Shown here: positions 8,824 to 20,300 of the stretch, one piece after another
How the letters are laid out: the number at the start of each line of letters is the position of its first letter
Position numbering within the stretch: the stretch's first letter is position 1
IMG/VR virus record: IMGVR_UViG_3300042523_000478
Coordinates: 1-64,000 of that record
DNA: 64,000 bases
From: a virus
Strand: one strand, 5' to 3'
Made by a program: the position numbers and the translations under genes
The notes under the pieces: model-generated
Database searches by the model: none
Told to the model about the DNA's origin: nothing
The model's input: the letters and a program-made list of their open reading frames with translations, nothing else

Positions 8824-9762
8824 CTATATAATTTCCATTATCTTATTATAAACCGCAAATATTGTTGGGTGACATTCAAATGTTTCTTTTTTTTCAAGAC
8901 AATTTACTAAAGATGGAATACCTTGTATCGATTCCCATTCTCTAACACCATATCTTATATCGGAAGCACAATTTAAACCACATCCACCAACTACATAATG
9001 GTATTTATATTCTTGTGAACCTTTTCTATATGGTGATCTAAACTCAGGATTTATTGAGCTACCTAATTGAATGATATCAACATCTGTTGTTCCTGCCAAA
9101 TGTAATAAACCTGAATCCATTGTGATGAAACACATAGATTTATTAATAAGATGCCAAGTTTGAGATAAACTTGTTTGATTCATTAGGTTCATACCCAATT
9201 CTATTGGAAAATTAAATACGGGTTTATCAACATTGGATCCACCAAGTTCTGATGAATCTTTACCAACTGATACAACGGCAATACCTCTTTCATTTAAAAG
9301 TTTTACAAGTAGTTGCCATTTTTTTGCGTCCCACGTTCTTGAGTTCCAGTTCTGAACGGGATGGATTAAAACATATTTTTCAGGTAAACCTTCAATTGGT
9401 TCATATTGATCTGAAATGTAATCCAATTCCATTTCATCTTTGCTTAACATAAACCCAAGATTAATCGCATGGAATTGTCTAATGTCCATTGCGTTATGTT
9501 TATAACAAACCCCATTTGGATGATATCCAATATTAAATGAATTAAAGATTTCGTATTCTTCTCTTTGTTCATCATTTATTGGGTTGAGTGATTCGTTATA
9601 AACTACATCCACATATGGGTTATTTGAAAATAGATATGGGTGGTGTGTCATCACCGAAATTTTTTTACCGTAAGAATTATAAAGTTTTCTTAACGTTGGT
9701 GTTACCGATAAAGTGTCACCTAACGCCCTACACCCTAACACATCAATACAAACATCTTTCAT
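8824..9762 (-). CDS. GT9-type glycosyltransferase (heptosyltransferase fold)
   Basis: 312 aa. The ADP-heptose/LPS heptosyltransferase fold is visible: GCRALGDTLSVTPTLRKLY near the start (the GD-x-hhh-TP motif), YVLIHPVQNWNSRTWDAKKW near residue 150, and the donor-site block SMCFITMDSGLLHLAG near 210-225 followed by DVDIIQLGSS. Full length for the family. C-terminal cysteines (GGCGLNC, FECHP) recall, less clearly, the cysteine finger of TibC-like relatives. It is divergent from the giant transferase at 9814-14289, with about 50 nt between them. The sugar and acceptor are unknown. Confidence 0.8.
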   Translation of the reverse strand: MKDVCIDVLGCRALGDTLSVTPTLRKLYNSYGKKISVMTHHPYLFSNNPYVDVVYNESLNPINDEQREEYEIFNSFNIGYHPNGVCYKHNAMDIRQFHAINLGFMLSKDEMELDYISDQYEPIEGLPEKYVLIHPVQNWNSRTWDAKKWQLLVKLLNERGIAVVSVGKDSSELGGSNVDKPVFNFPIELGMNLMNQTSLSQTWHLINKSMCFITMDSGLLHLAGTTDVDIIQLGSSINPEFRSPYRKGSQEYKYHYVVGGCGLNCASDIRYGVREWESIQGIPSLVNCLEKKETFECHPTIFAVYNKIMEII

Positions 9763-9813
9763 TCTATAATAATATGAACTTCACAATTAAAATGTATGTT
9801 TTATTTTTATAGT

Positions 9814-12800
9814 ATGAAAAAAACTAAAATAGTTTTAATAAGTTCTTATTGTGATACCAAAGAAAAAATTGATGTTTTAATAAATACCATCAAATCCGTT
9901 AAGAGTTACAATTTAGATGTAATGGTAAATAGTCCTTTACCCTTACCTTCCGATGTGATAAATATGTGTGATTTTTATGTGCAAACAAAAGAAAACCCAT
10001 TACTTAATTGGCCCGAAAAATCTGTTATGTCTTGGGTAAGACATACGGACAAAGATAAAGAAATTGTGATTAAAAGATCTGTAATTGATTATGGGTGGGC
10101 GGGACTTTACCAAACTAAAAAATTATCTGAATATGCTTTAACTTATGACTATGACAGATATTATCATATTATATATGATACGGAAATTGATGATACGGTG
10201 GTTTCTACTTTTTTATCTGATAAAATATGTAACTTTTTTCCATTTCATGAACACAAAGTTAGTTTACATTTAATTGCGTTAGACAGAGAAAACCTATTGA
10301 AATTTTCAAATCTGATTACTTTTGATAGTTACCTTAAATTTAATTGTATAGTTGAGAACTGGCTTTATGATACTCTAATTAATAGTAATCTGGATTATAA
10401 AATTGAATTAGAAAAAATTGATGATTTAATATTATTTCATAAAGACGAAAATTTATTTGATTACTCTGATATTAATGGTTTAGTTTTTTTTATAGTTAAA
10501 GATGTTGTAAATAATGATGAGGTTTGTTTATATTTTTACAATAATAAAGAAAAAATAAATGTTTTAATTACCGTAGATGGTGTCGAGTCCTCTTATGATA
10601 TATCCAATAGGGATATCATTAATTTAGGGTTTAAACCATGCAATATAAAAAATGTTTTAATATCTTATGATGGAATATCATCGGATATAACAGAAAAAAT
10701 AAAAAATATTATCCACAATGTTATTGAAATTATTATGAATAAATCAAAAATTAAACTATTATATCTTACACCACACCTATCAACAGGTGGAATGCCTCAA
10801 TTTGTATTAAAAAGAATTCAAGAACTCCAAAAATACAAAGACCAAATTGAAATATTTTTGGTTGAGTATTCTCAGTTTAGTAACACATACGTTGTCCAAC
10901 GAGATAAAATAATTAATCTATTAGGTGAAGGTCATTTTTTTAGTTTAGGTGATACAACCAACACAAAAAGAAAATATGAGTTAATTGATATTATTAAAAA
11001 CAATGATATTGATATTGTCCATTCTGAAGAAATGTTAGAAGGATTTGAAAGTTTTAATAAAATTCCACTACCATTGTTAAATCAACTTTATTCAAATGAT
11101 AGGTCTTGGAAAATGGTTGAGACTTGTCATAATGTTTGGTTTAATCCGCAAACACATAAAAAGTTCAATCCTGAAGCGTATTGTTTTGTTACCCCTTATC
11201 ATTTAAAGGAAACGTTTTTAAATGAAACACCAATTAAGTTTTTATCGTTATACCCAATTGAGAATAAGGTAACTAAAATTTTAGAGGAGAATGAAATCTA
11301 TGGTGATTTTAATCAAGTACCACTTATTGAAAAAATTAAAGTAAGAAATGAACTTGGTTTGGATATGTTTAAAACTCACGTACTTAATGTTGGGTTATGG
11401 ACAAGTGGTAAAAATCAAGGTGAAGGTGTTGAGGTTGCAAGAGAATTAATTGAATCAAATCCAGATATTGAATTCCATTTTATTGGGAACCAAGCTCCAA
11501 ACTTTGAAGACTATTGGGGTCCAATAATGAATAATTTACCATCAAACGTAAAAGTATGGGGTGAGCGTAATGACGTTGAAAAATTCATGACGGCTTGTGA
11601 TGTTTTAATGTTTAACTCAACTTGGGAATGTAATCCGTTGGTTGTTAGAGAATCAATCAACTATGGAATGAAAATCCTTGCAAGAGATTTACCACAATAC
11701 ATGGGTATGTTTGATGGATATATAACACCAATAGAAGGTGATGTTAAAAACATATCAAAACAATTGGTTGGACTTATCGAAAATAAGGACGTTTATAAAA
11801 TATTACCTGATAATACATTTGGTGAAGATTTATTAAATTTTTATAACGCAGTTACAAATATAAAAATTACCCAAAACAAACCATTAACCAAAGATTATAC
11901 TTTTGTTAGACATTATGTTAATCAACCTTATTTTGAGGTACAAGGAACCACAGAAAACAAATTGAACATTAAATATTATGATGATAACAATAATGTTAAT
12001 TATCAGAACGAATTATCAATTAATAGTTGGGTTAAATTAAATAAAGAATACTTTATTAAATGGAGAACAACGGTTGAAGAAAATGGTGAAATCATTTACG
12101 ATGAGACTTTAAATTTAAAAGATAAACGAGTATATATTTCTTTTGGATCAAAATCATTAGGAGATACAATGGCTTGGATTCCTTATTGTGAGGTATTTAG
12201 AAAAAAACATGGTTGTCAACTTATAGTATCAACATTCCTTAATAGTTTGTTTAAAGACCAATATCCTGATATTGAATTTGTTGAACCTGGTGATTTGGTA
12301 ACTAATATACATGCACAATATAGATTAGGTTGGTTTTACAATGAAGATGGTAAATTTGATGCAAACAAACACCCATTTGATTTTAAGAAAATGCCATTAC
12401 AAAAAACTGCAACCGATATATTAGGTTTAGATTATGAAGAAGTTAGACCACTATTAAAATTACCTGATACACCTAAAAAGAAAAAAGTTGGTATTGGGTT
12501 TCACTCAACTGCACAATCAAAATATTGGAACAACCCTGACGGATGGCAAACAGTTATAGACCATCTTAATAATTTGGGATATGAATGTATGGTCTATTCT
12601 AAAGAAGGTGATGGATATATGAATAACCATTATCCTGAAGGTGTAACAATATTTAAAGGAGGTAACCTACAAGAAGTAATTGATGACCTATCAAGTTGTG
12701 AGTTCTTTATTGGTTTAGGGTCTGGTTTATCTTGGTTGGCTTGGGCTTGTAAATTACCTGTCGTTTTGATTTCAGGATTTAGTGAGAAATGGGCGGAAAC

Positions 12801-14289
12801 AACTTTAGATACATACAGAGTTATTAACGAAAGTGTTTGTCATGGATGTTTTAACTCAGATAGATTAGATGCTGGTGATTGGAATTGGTGTCCACTACAT
12901 AAGAATACGGATCGGATGTTTGAATGTACAAAAGAAATAAGTTCCGATATGGTTATTAAAGAAATAAATAAAATAATTAACAAAGAATTTAATAGTGATT
13001 TAGTTACTATTATATTGTCCCATGCAAACACAAAAGAAAAAAGAAAAATTTTAATAGAACATTTAAAAACAATTAACACAAAAATACTACTATCAACAAA
13101 TTACCCAATTGATGATGAAATTAAAGTTTTATGTGATTACGTCATATATGATGAGGATAACCCAATATTATTGAAGGAGGATTTTAATAAGTATAACGTG
13201 TCTTTTTATTTTTATAGTGTCAGAAAAGGGGTTGAGGTAAGGGAGTCTTTTGATTATGAACATGGGTATGCCGTTTATAAATTAATACAAAATGGATTAA
13301 CTGAATCAAAAAAATTAGGATTTAAATATTCTCATATTATAAATTACGATTATTTAATAAACAAAAATACATTACAAGATAATTATAAATTATTAGAAAA
13401 TTACGATTCCGTATTTTATAGATATAAAAATAAATCATATACGCAAGACTCATACTGTACTGGATTTTTTACAGGAAAAATAGATAAGTTAATTAAACCA
13501 TTTACCCACTATAACACAAAAGACGAATATTATAATTATGACGGGTATAATAAAATATTAGAAATAATAACAAAAGATGCGGTAAAAAAACAAAACTTAA
13601 ATGTTAAAGAACTTTTTTATGAAGATTTAATGGAAACATCAATTGTTAATAGAGTAGACGATAACCACAAAAATAACAAAGAAGTAATGGAAGAAAACGA
13701 ATTCAAAAAAATAAGTGATTATTATAATTGCGATAAAACATCCACACACACATACCATAACGTCTATTCAAAAATATTTGAAGGGATAAGAGATGAGGTA
13801 TTTTCGTTATTAGAAATCGGAATTCATGAGGGAGCATCTTTAAATGTTTGGAGAGACTATTTGAAGAATGCTAATATATATGGTTTAGATATCAATAGGG
13901 AATTTTCACATGATAGGGGTCATATTTTTAAAGGAGACCAAAATAACTTATTTGATTTAGAAAAAATCACATCAGAAATAAAAAGTTGTAAAGTCATAAT
14001 TGATGATGCTTCCCATAATCCACAACATCAAATTAAAACCTTTAATTATCTTTTTGAGAATTTATTAGAAGATGGTGGGTACTATATTATTGAAGACGTT
14101 GAAACGTCGTATTGGGATCCATTATCTGAATTATATGGGTATGAAATTGGTTATTTAAATGTTGTTGATTATTTTAGTAAATTAACACATAATGTTAATT
14201 ACAAATACAATGGATTTAATAATACTTTAAAAATTGAAAGCATTTTATTTACATCAAATTGTATTGTGATAAAAAAATTAATGAAATAA
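9814..14289 (+). CDS. five-module glycosyltransferase-methyltransferase fusion
   Basis: 1,491 aa from ATG 9814 (MKKTKIVLISS); an upstream ATG at 9796 would add six residues. Module 1 (1-300) is a GT-A-like domain with DYDRYYHIIYDTEIDD. Module 2 (305-690) is GT4: LTPHLSTGGMPQFVLKR, then LNVGLWTSGKNQGE and a FNSTWECNPLVVRES donor site. Module 3 (765-1060) is TibC/Aah-like: KSLGDTMAWIPY, GLGSGLSWLAWACKLPVV and a CHGCF...WCP...FECT cysteine finger. Module 4 (1065-1290) repeats module 1 (TKEK, CDYV, NP.L). Module 5 (1300-1491) is a class I SAM methyltransferase: LLEIGIHEGASLNVWRDY, IYGLDINREF and VIIDDASHNP. Protein or glycan modification is inferred; the acceptor is unknown. Confidence 0.85.
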   Translation: MKKTKIVLISSYCDTKEKIDVLINTIKSVKSYNLDVMVNSPLPLPSDVINMCDFYVQTKENPLLNWPEKSVMSWVRHTDKDKEIVIKRSVIDYGWAGLYQTKKLSEYALTYDYDRYYHIIYDTEIDDTVVSTFLSDKICNFFPFHEHKVSLHLIALDRENLLKFSNLITFDSYLKFNCIVENWLYDTLINSNLDYKIELEKIDDLILFHKDENLFDYSDINGLVFFIVKDVVNNDEVCLYFYNNKEKINVLITVDGVESSYDISNRDIINLGFKPCNIKNVLISYDGISSDITEKIKNIIHNVIEIIMNKSKIKLLYLTPHLSTGGMPQFVLKRIQELQKYKDQIEIFLVEYSQFSNTYVVQRDKIINLLGEGHFFSLGDTTNTKRKYELIDIIKNNDIDIVHSEEMLEGFESFNKIPLPLLNQLYSNDRSWKMVETCHNVWFNPQTHKKFNPEAYCFVTPYHLKETFLNETPIKFLSLYPIENKVTKILEENEIYGDFNQVPLIEKIKVRNELGLDMFKTHVLNVGLWTSGKNQGEGVEVARELIESNPDIEFHFIGNQAPNFEDYWGPIMNNLPSNVKVWGERNDVEKFMTACDVLMFNSTWECNPLVVRESINYGMKILARDLPQYMGMFDGYITPIEGDVKNISKQLVGLIENKDVYKILPDNTFGEDLLNFYNAVTNIKITQNKPLTKDYTFVRHYVNQPYFEVQGTTENKLNIKYYDDNNNVNYQNELSINSWVKLNKEYFIKWRTTVEENGEIIYDETLNLKDKRVYISFGSKSLGDTMAWIPYCEVFRKKHGCQLIVSTFLNSLFKDQYPDIEFVEPGDLVTNIHAQYRLGWFYNEDGKFDANKHPFDFKKMPLQKTATDILGLDYEEVRPLLKLPDTPKKKKVGIGFHSTAQSKYWNNPDGWQTVIDHLNNLGYECMVYSKEGDGYMNNHYPEGVTIFKGGNLQEVIDDLSSCEFFIGLGSGLSWLAWACKLPVVLISGFSEKWAETTLDTYRVINESVCHGCFNSDRLDAGDWNWCPLHKNTDRMFECTKEISSDMVIKEINKIINKEFNSDLVTIILSHANTKEKRKILIEHLKTINTKILLSTNYPIDDEIKVLCDYVIYDEDNPILLKEDFNKYNVSFYFYSVRKGVEVRESFDYEHGYAVYKLIQNGLTESKKLGFKYSHIINYDYLINKNTLQDNYKLLENYDSVFYRYKNKSYTQDSYCTGFFTGKIDKLIKPFTHYNTKDEYYNYDGYNKILEIITKDAVKKQNLNVKELFYEDLMETSIVNRVDDNHKNNKEVMEENEFKKISDYYNCDKTSTHTYHNVYSKIFEGIRDEVFSLLEIGIHEGASLNVWRDYLKNANIYGLDINREFSHDRGHIFKGDQNNLFDLEKITSEIKSCKVIIDDASHNPQHQIKTFNYLFENLLEDGGYYIIEDVETSYWDPLSELYGYEIGYLNVVDYFSKLTHNVNYKYNGFNNTLKIESILFTSNCIVIKKLMK

Positions 14290-14326
14290 TAAATGGGATC
14301 TATATAGATAACAGAAAATAAGTTTT

Positions 14327-14353
14327 AACCCTCACCTTTAAAGTGGGGGGGTT
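14327..14353. terminator. bidirectional hairpin between convergent genes
   Basis: AACCCTCAC, a CTTTAAAG centre and GTGGGGGGGTT form an imperfect hairpin between the stop of the fusion enzyme (14289) and the stop of the collagen-like gene (14369). It is T-rich on both outer sides. Confidence 0.6.
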
Positions 14354-14368
14354 TATATTATAGTTTTA

Positions 14369-17300
14369 TTAAGCGGTTACCGCTCTTATAACTGCGAACG
14401 ATAAAACAATTGCCTGACCCAAATTACCCGTTGTAACATTTCTCACTGAAATAACCGCAGAACCTCCTGATGGAAATGCATTTAAATTGTAAGAAGCGCT
14501 TGTACCAACAGAGGTGTGTTGGAGAACTACAATGTCTGTTGCACCAATCGTAGTATTAGTTAAAGTGAAGGATACCGTTGTGTCGGCGTTCAATGTTGCG
14601 CTGTGCATCACTATTTGTCCTGTTGGTCTACTAAGAGTGACCCCTGTTGATTTACTTGTTAACTGAGTTACAGTTCCACCAGCACCTGTATCGTAACCTA
14701 ATTTTGTCGATGAGCCAATCGAATAAAGATTACCAACTGTTGTTGTTGTGTTTCCAGTATTGATAAATCTAAAACCAGCATTTGAACCGTTAGCACCAAT
14801 AACTAAGTTTTCACCCGTAGTTGAAACCATAGCGGTATCTCCAAGAACACTGTTATTATTGTATCCTCCCGCACTTACATATGGTGAGAAAAGCACACCT
14901 TCACTCGATGCATTAATAATACGAGCACTAATTCCATCAGTAACTCTAGTGCCTGAAGTAACATCTAATGGATATGTGGGCGCACCTGAGCTACCAATTT
15001 GTAAGAAATTATTTATTCCAATATTTCCAGTAGTAAAAATAGACATTCTATTATTACTTCCAAGAACTGCGGTTGCACCATAAGATATGGTAAATGCTTG
15101 GTTGGTGTTATCAATACCAACCGCAACTGAGTTTGTTCCGGTTGACGGTATAAACCTTACAAATGGGTCATTTGTAGCACGGTCTGTCATTGATATGTTT
15201 GGAGATGCACTATCTTTTTCTAACGTTAAAGTTGTACCATCAAATATTGCTCCTGACTCTCCTTGTAGTGTGTTTGCAGTACCTGTGGCAGTAACTAAAT
15301 AATTGTTTGCGTTGGAATTTATTACTACGCTAGCGCCTGAAGTACCGTTGGTACCCGAAGTTCCATTTGTACCTGAAGACCCATTCGTACCACTAGACCC
15401 ATTCGTACCACTAGTTCCATTCGTACCACTAGTTCCATTAGTTCCATTAGTTCCATTAGTCCCATTAGTACCATTTGTTCCTGAAGTACCATTTGTTCCA
15501 TTAGTACCATTAGTACCATTCGTACCTGACGTGCCATCTAGTCCATTAAAGACCCATGAAACAGTATATTCGGCAGTGTCAGTTAACGACCCTGAACCAG
15601 TGACAAAAGTAAGTGATATCTCCCAATATGTGATATTATCTGTTATAACACCAATCTCATAGATTCCAATTACACTATTATTAGATAATTCTGTTATTTG
15701 TAGATAACCTTTATTACCCGCCGATATTAAAGTGTTTAATGAGTCAAACCAATCGTAATAATTTGTTGTATTAATATCCTCAATATTAATAGCAATTGCT
15801 GAAATTGTTGATATTATTTGTGTATCCGCAAGAAAAGTCGTTGAAGAAGGACTTGCAGGTATTGGAAAAGTTCCGTCATAAAACCATCTTCCACTATTTG
15901 ATCCATCATTACCCACTTTTCCAGGATTTCCATTATTTCCTGAAGTTCCATCTGTTCCTGAAGTTCCATCTGTACCTGAAGTTCCTGCCTGTGCCATTAA
16001 TGCCCAATTACCACTAAATGGAGGAGTTGGTATCCCCGTATTACCATTTATTAATGAAATATAAGAACTACCGGCAAATTGAACGACATCATTTATATTG
16101 TAAGTGGACATTAAGTTCCATGAACCTTGCCAATTAAATGAAATGCCACTAGTTCCGTTAGTACCTGATGTTCCATTTGTTCCGTTTGTACCATTTGTTC
16201 CCGAAGTTCCATTAGTTCCTGAAGTTCCATTAGTGCCATTAGTTCCGCTCGTACCATTAGTTCCGTTAGTTCCTGAAGTTCCGTTTGTACCATTAGTCCC
16301 TGAAGTACCATTCGTTCCCGACGTACCATTAGTTCCATTCGTACCTGATGTTCCGTTCGTTCCTGAGGTTCCATTCGTACCATTAGTACCGCTTGAACCA
16401 TTTGTTCCATTAGTACCCGATGTTCCATTTGTTCCTGATGTTCCATTAGTACCATTAGTTCCGTTAGTACCGTTTGTTCCTGATGTACCATTTGTTCCGT
16501 TTGTACCTGAAGATCCGTTAGTACCATTTGTACCACTAGTTCCGTTCGTACCGTTAGTACCTGAAGTTCCATTAGTACCGTTAGTTCCATTCGTACCGTT
16601 AGTACCTGAAGTTCCGTTGGTACCTGATGTGCCGTTAGTTCCCGAAGTTCCATTCGTACCGTTAGTCCCATTGGTTCCACTAGTTCCATTTGTTCCGTTA
16701 GTACCAGATGTTCCATTAGTACCGCTTGTACCATTCGTTCCGTTAGTTCCATTAGTTCCTGAAGTCCCATTAGTACCATTTGTTCCCGAAGTTCCGTTGG
16801 TTCCATTAGTACCTGATGTTCCATTAGTTCCGTTTGTACCATTGGTTCCATTTGTACCATTAGTACCCGATGTTCCGTTAGTCCCATTTGTTCCGCTAGT
16901 ACCATTTGTTCCATTAGTGCCCGATGTACCGTTCGTACCTGAAGACCCATTAGTTCCATTCGTACCGTTTGTTCCCGAAGTTCCGTTGGTGCCTGAAGAT
17001 CCTGAGTCACCATTTACTCCGCTAGTACCATTTGTGCCCGATGTTCCATTAGTACCTGAAGTCCCATTAGTACCATTAGTACCATTAGTTCCCGATGTTC
17101 CATTAGTCCCTGAAGTTCCGCTAGTCCCATTTGTTCCTGAAGTTCCATTAGTTCCCGAAGTACCATTTGTTCCGTTAGTCCCTGAAGTTCCGTTAGTTCC
17201 ATTGGTCCCGCTCGTACCATTTGTACCGCTAGTTCCATTAGTACCCGATGTACCGTTAGTTCCATTCGTTCCGTTTGTACCTGAAGTCCCATTAGTCCCA

Positions 17301-20300
17301 TTCGTTCCATTAGTACCTGACGTACCATTAGTACCATTAGTTCCCGATGTTCCGTTAGTTCCATTGGTCCCTGAAGTTCCATTTGTTCCGCTTGTACCTG
17401 AAGTTCCATTTGTACCTGAAGTCCCATTGGTTCCATTTGTTCCCGAAGTTCCATTAGTACCGTTGGTTCCATTCGTCCCATTTGTTCCTGATGTTCCATT
17501 TGTTCCGTTTGTACCTGAAGTACCATTTGTACCTGAAGTTCCATTTGTACCTGAAGTTCCGGCAGATGTTAATAAATTTGTGCCGACACCCGCAGCACAT
17601 GCGGTTATGTCAAGAAACGCACCTCTTGCAGTACCACCTTGTTCAAAAAACCTAATTCTATTTTGCCATACGTCAAAAGTAACGCCTGCGCCTGCAATGG
17701 TAGTGTTAGTTACAGGTTTACTTAATAGGATTTCTCCACCTTCATCACCAGCCTGATACAATACACTTAATTTTGTACCGTCAAAAGTTAAAAGAGATTC
17801 GGCAACTATTCCACCCGATCCGTTTGAAGTTAGTATTTGGTCGTTTGACCCTGGAACTGTTGGTGATGATCCACTAGTTCCATTGGTTCCGCTCGTACCA
17901 TTAGTACCTGAAGTTCCATTTGTTCCTGATGTTCCATTTGTGCCGTTAGTACCTGATGTACCATTTGTACCTGAGGTACCATTCGTCCCATTAGTACCCG
18001 AAGTTCCATTAGTTCCGCTAGTCCCATTTGTACCATTTGTACCCGAAGTCCCGTTTGTTCCGTTAGTACCATTTGTTCCTGACGTTCCGTTCGTACCATT
18101 AGTACCTGAAGTTCCATTTGTACCCGAAGTTCCGTTTGTACCTGATGTCCCATCAGTTCCATCAACCCCAGAAAGGCCACTAGAACCACTAGACCCACTA
18201 GTACCATTTGTTCCATTCGTTCCCGATGTTCCGTTTGTACCATTAGTCCCTGATGTACCATTTGTTCCATTTGTACCACTAGTTCCGTTGGTACCACTTG
18301 TACCATTCGTACCGTTTGTCCCTGAAGTACCGTTTGTACCACTTGTTCCATTAGTTCCATTTGTGCCTGAAGTACCGTTAGTTCCTGATGTACCATTCGT
18401 TCCGCTAGTACCATTTGTACCATTTGTACCTGACGTACCGTTGGTTCCATTCGTCCCTGAAGTCCCGTTAGTTCCGTTCGTACCATTAGTGCCAGATGTT
18501 CCATTGGTCCCTGACGTTCCGTTGGTACCTGAAGTTCCGTTAGTACCTGAGGTTCCATTCGTACCATTAGTACCTGACGTACCGTTAGTTCCACTCGTAC
18601 CATTTGTTCCTGAAGTTCCGTTAGTACCGTTAGTTCCTGATGTCCCATTTGTCCCTGAAGTTCCGTTGGTACCATTTGTTCCTGACGTTCCATTGGTTCC
18701 TGAAGTACCGTTAGTCCCATTTGTTCCGCTAGTACCATTTGTTCCTGAAGTGCCGTTAGTACCTGAGGTTCCCGATTCTCCATTTACACCACTTGTACCG
18801 TTAGTACCACTTGAACCATTAGTACCATTAGTCCCTGAAGTACCGTTAGTACCAGATGTTCCGTTTGTGCCTGAAGATCCTGAGTCTCCATTTACTCCGC
18901 TAGTACCATTAGTTCCTGAAGTTCCGTTTGTTCCATTAGTTCCATTAGTTCCATTAGTTCCGCTAGTACCATTTGTACCACTAGTCCCATTTGTCCCTGA
19001 TGATCCGTTTGTTCCTGAAGTACCGTTCGTACCATTTGTTCCACTAGTGCCGTCGGTACCTGAAGTTCCATTCGTTCCGTTAGTACCTGATGTACCATTT
19101 GTTCCTGAAGTTCCATTTGTACCGTTGGTACCACTAGTTCCAGAAGTTCCGTTTGTACCTGAAGTTCCATTCGTTCCGTTAGTACCTGACGTTCCATTTG
19201 TTCCGTTTGTACCCGAAGTACCGCTAGTACCATTTGTTCCACTAGTACCGTCGGTACCTGAAGTTCCATTCGTTCCGTTAGTGCCACTAGTACCGTTCGT
19301 ACCGCTAGTACCATTTGTTCCCGATGTTCCGTTAGTACCATTAGTGCCTGAAGTACCATTAGTACCAGATGTTCCGTTTGTACCTGAAGATCCTGAATCA
19401 CCATTTACTCCGCTAGTACCATTTGTGCCCGATGTTCCATTCGTACCGCTAGTACCATTTGTGCCGTTAGTCCCTGACGTTCCATTTGTTCCATTTGTAC
19501 CTGAAGTCCCATTCGTTCCGCTAGTCCCGTTTGTTCCATTCGTTCCGCTAGTTCCGTTTGTTCCACTAGTTCCTGACGTTCCATTTGTTCCTGAAGACCC
19601 TGAGTCACCATTTACTCCGCTTGTGCCGTTAGTACCTGATGTTCCATTTACTCCACTTGTACCATTCGTTCCTGACGTACCGTTAGTTCCTGATGTTCCG
19701 TTTGTACCGCTAGTACCATTTGTACCATTTGTACCCGAAGTTCCATTGGTACCATTTGTTCCGTTGGTGCCTGATGTCCCATTAGTTCCACTAGTTCCAT
19801 TTGTGCCTGAAGATCCTGAGTCTCCACTTACCCCGCTCGTACCATTAGTACCTGAAGTTCCATTAGTACCATTTGTTCCGTTGGTGCCTGATGTCCCAGA
19901 AGTCCCTGATTCCCCATTAACTCCGCTTGTACCATTAGTCCCTGATGTTCCGTTTGTACCGTTAGTTCCTGAAGACCCATTTGTTCCATTAGTGCCGCTA
20001 GTTCCATTTGTTCCATTAGTGCCGCTAGTTCCATTTGTTCCGTTTGTTCCTGATGTTCCATTAGTGCCGCTAGTTCCATTTGTTCCGTTTGTCCCTGATG
20101 TTCCGTTAGTACCATTAGTACCTGATGTTCCATTAGTTCCTGAAGTACCATTTGTACCTGACGTTCCGTTTGTTCCATTAGTTCCCGAAGTTCCGTTTGT
20201 CCCATTTGTTCCGCTAGTACCTGAAGATCCGTTAGTACCATCAGTACCTGATGTTCCATCTGTTCCATTAGTTCCACTTGTACCTGAAGTTCCGTTTACT

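Noticed and set aside
12840-13079. Minus-strand frame of 79 codons inside the five-module gene
   Set aside because: Antisense to the conserved TibC-like cysteine finger, with no signals of its own.
14290-14368. tRNA or small RNA gene in the convergent gap
   Set aside because: Only a terminator hairpin fits; no cloverleaf or conserved T-loop is present here or in the other intergenic gaps.
16104-17756. A second long plus-strand Val-Pro-rich open frame of 550 codons
   Set aside because: Same cause as above, antisense to collagen block 2; its non-repetitive end is the complement of the interrupting domain.
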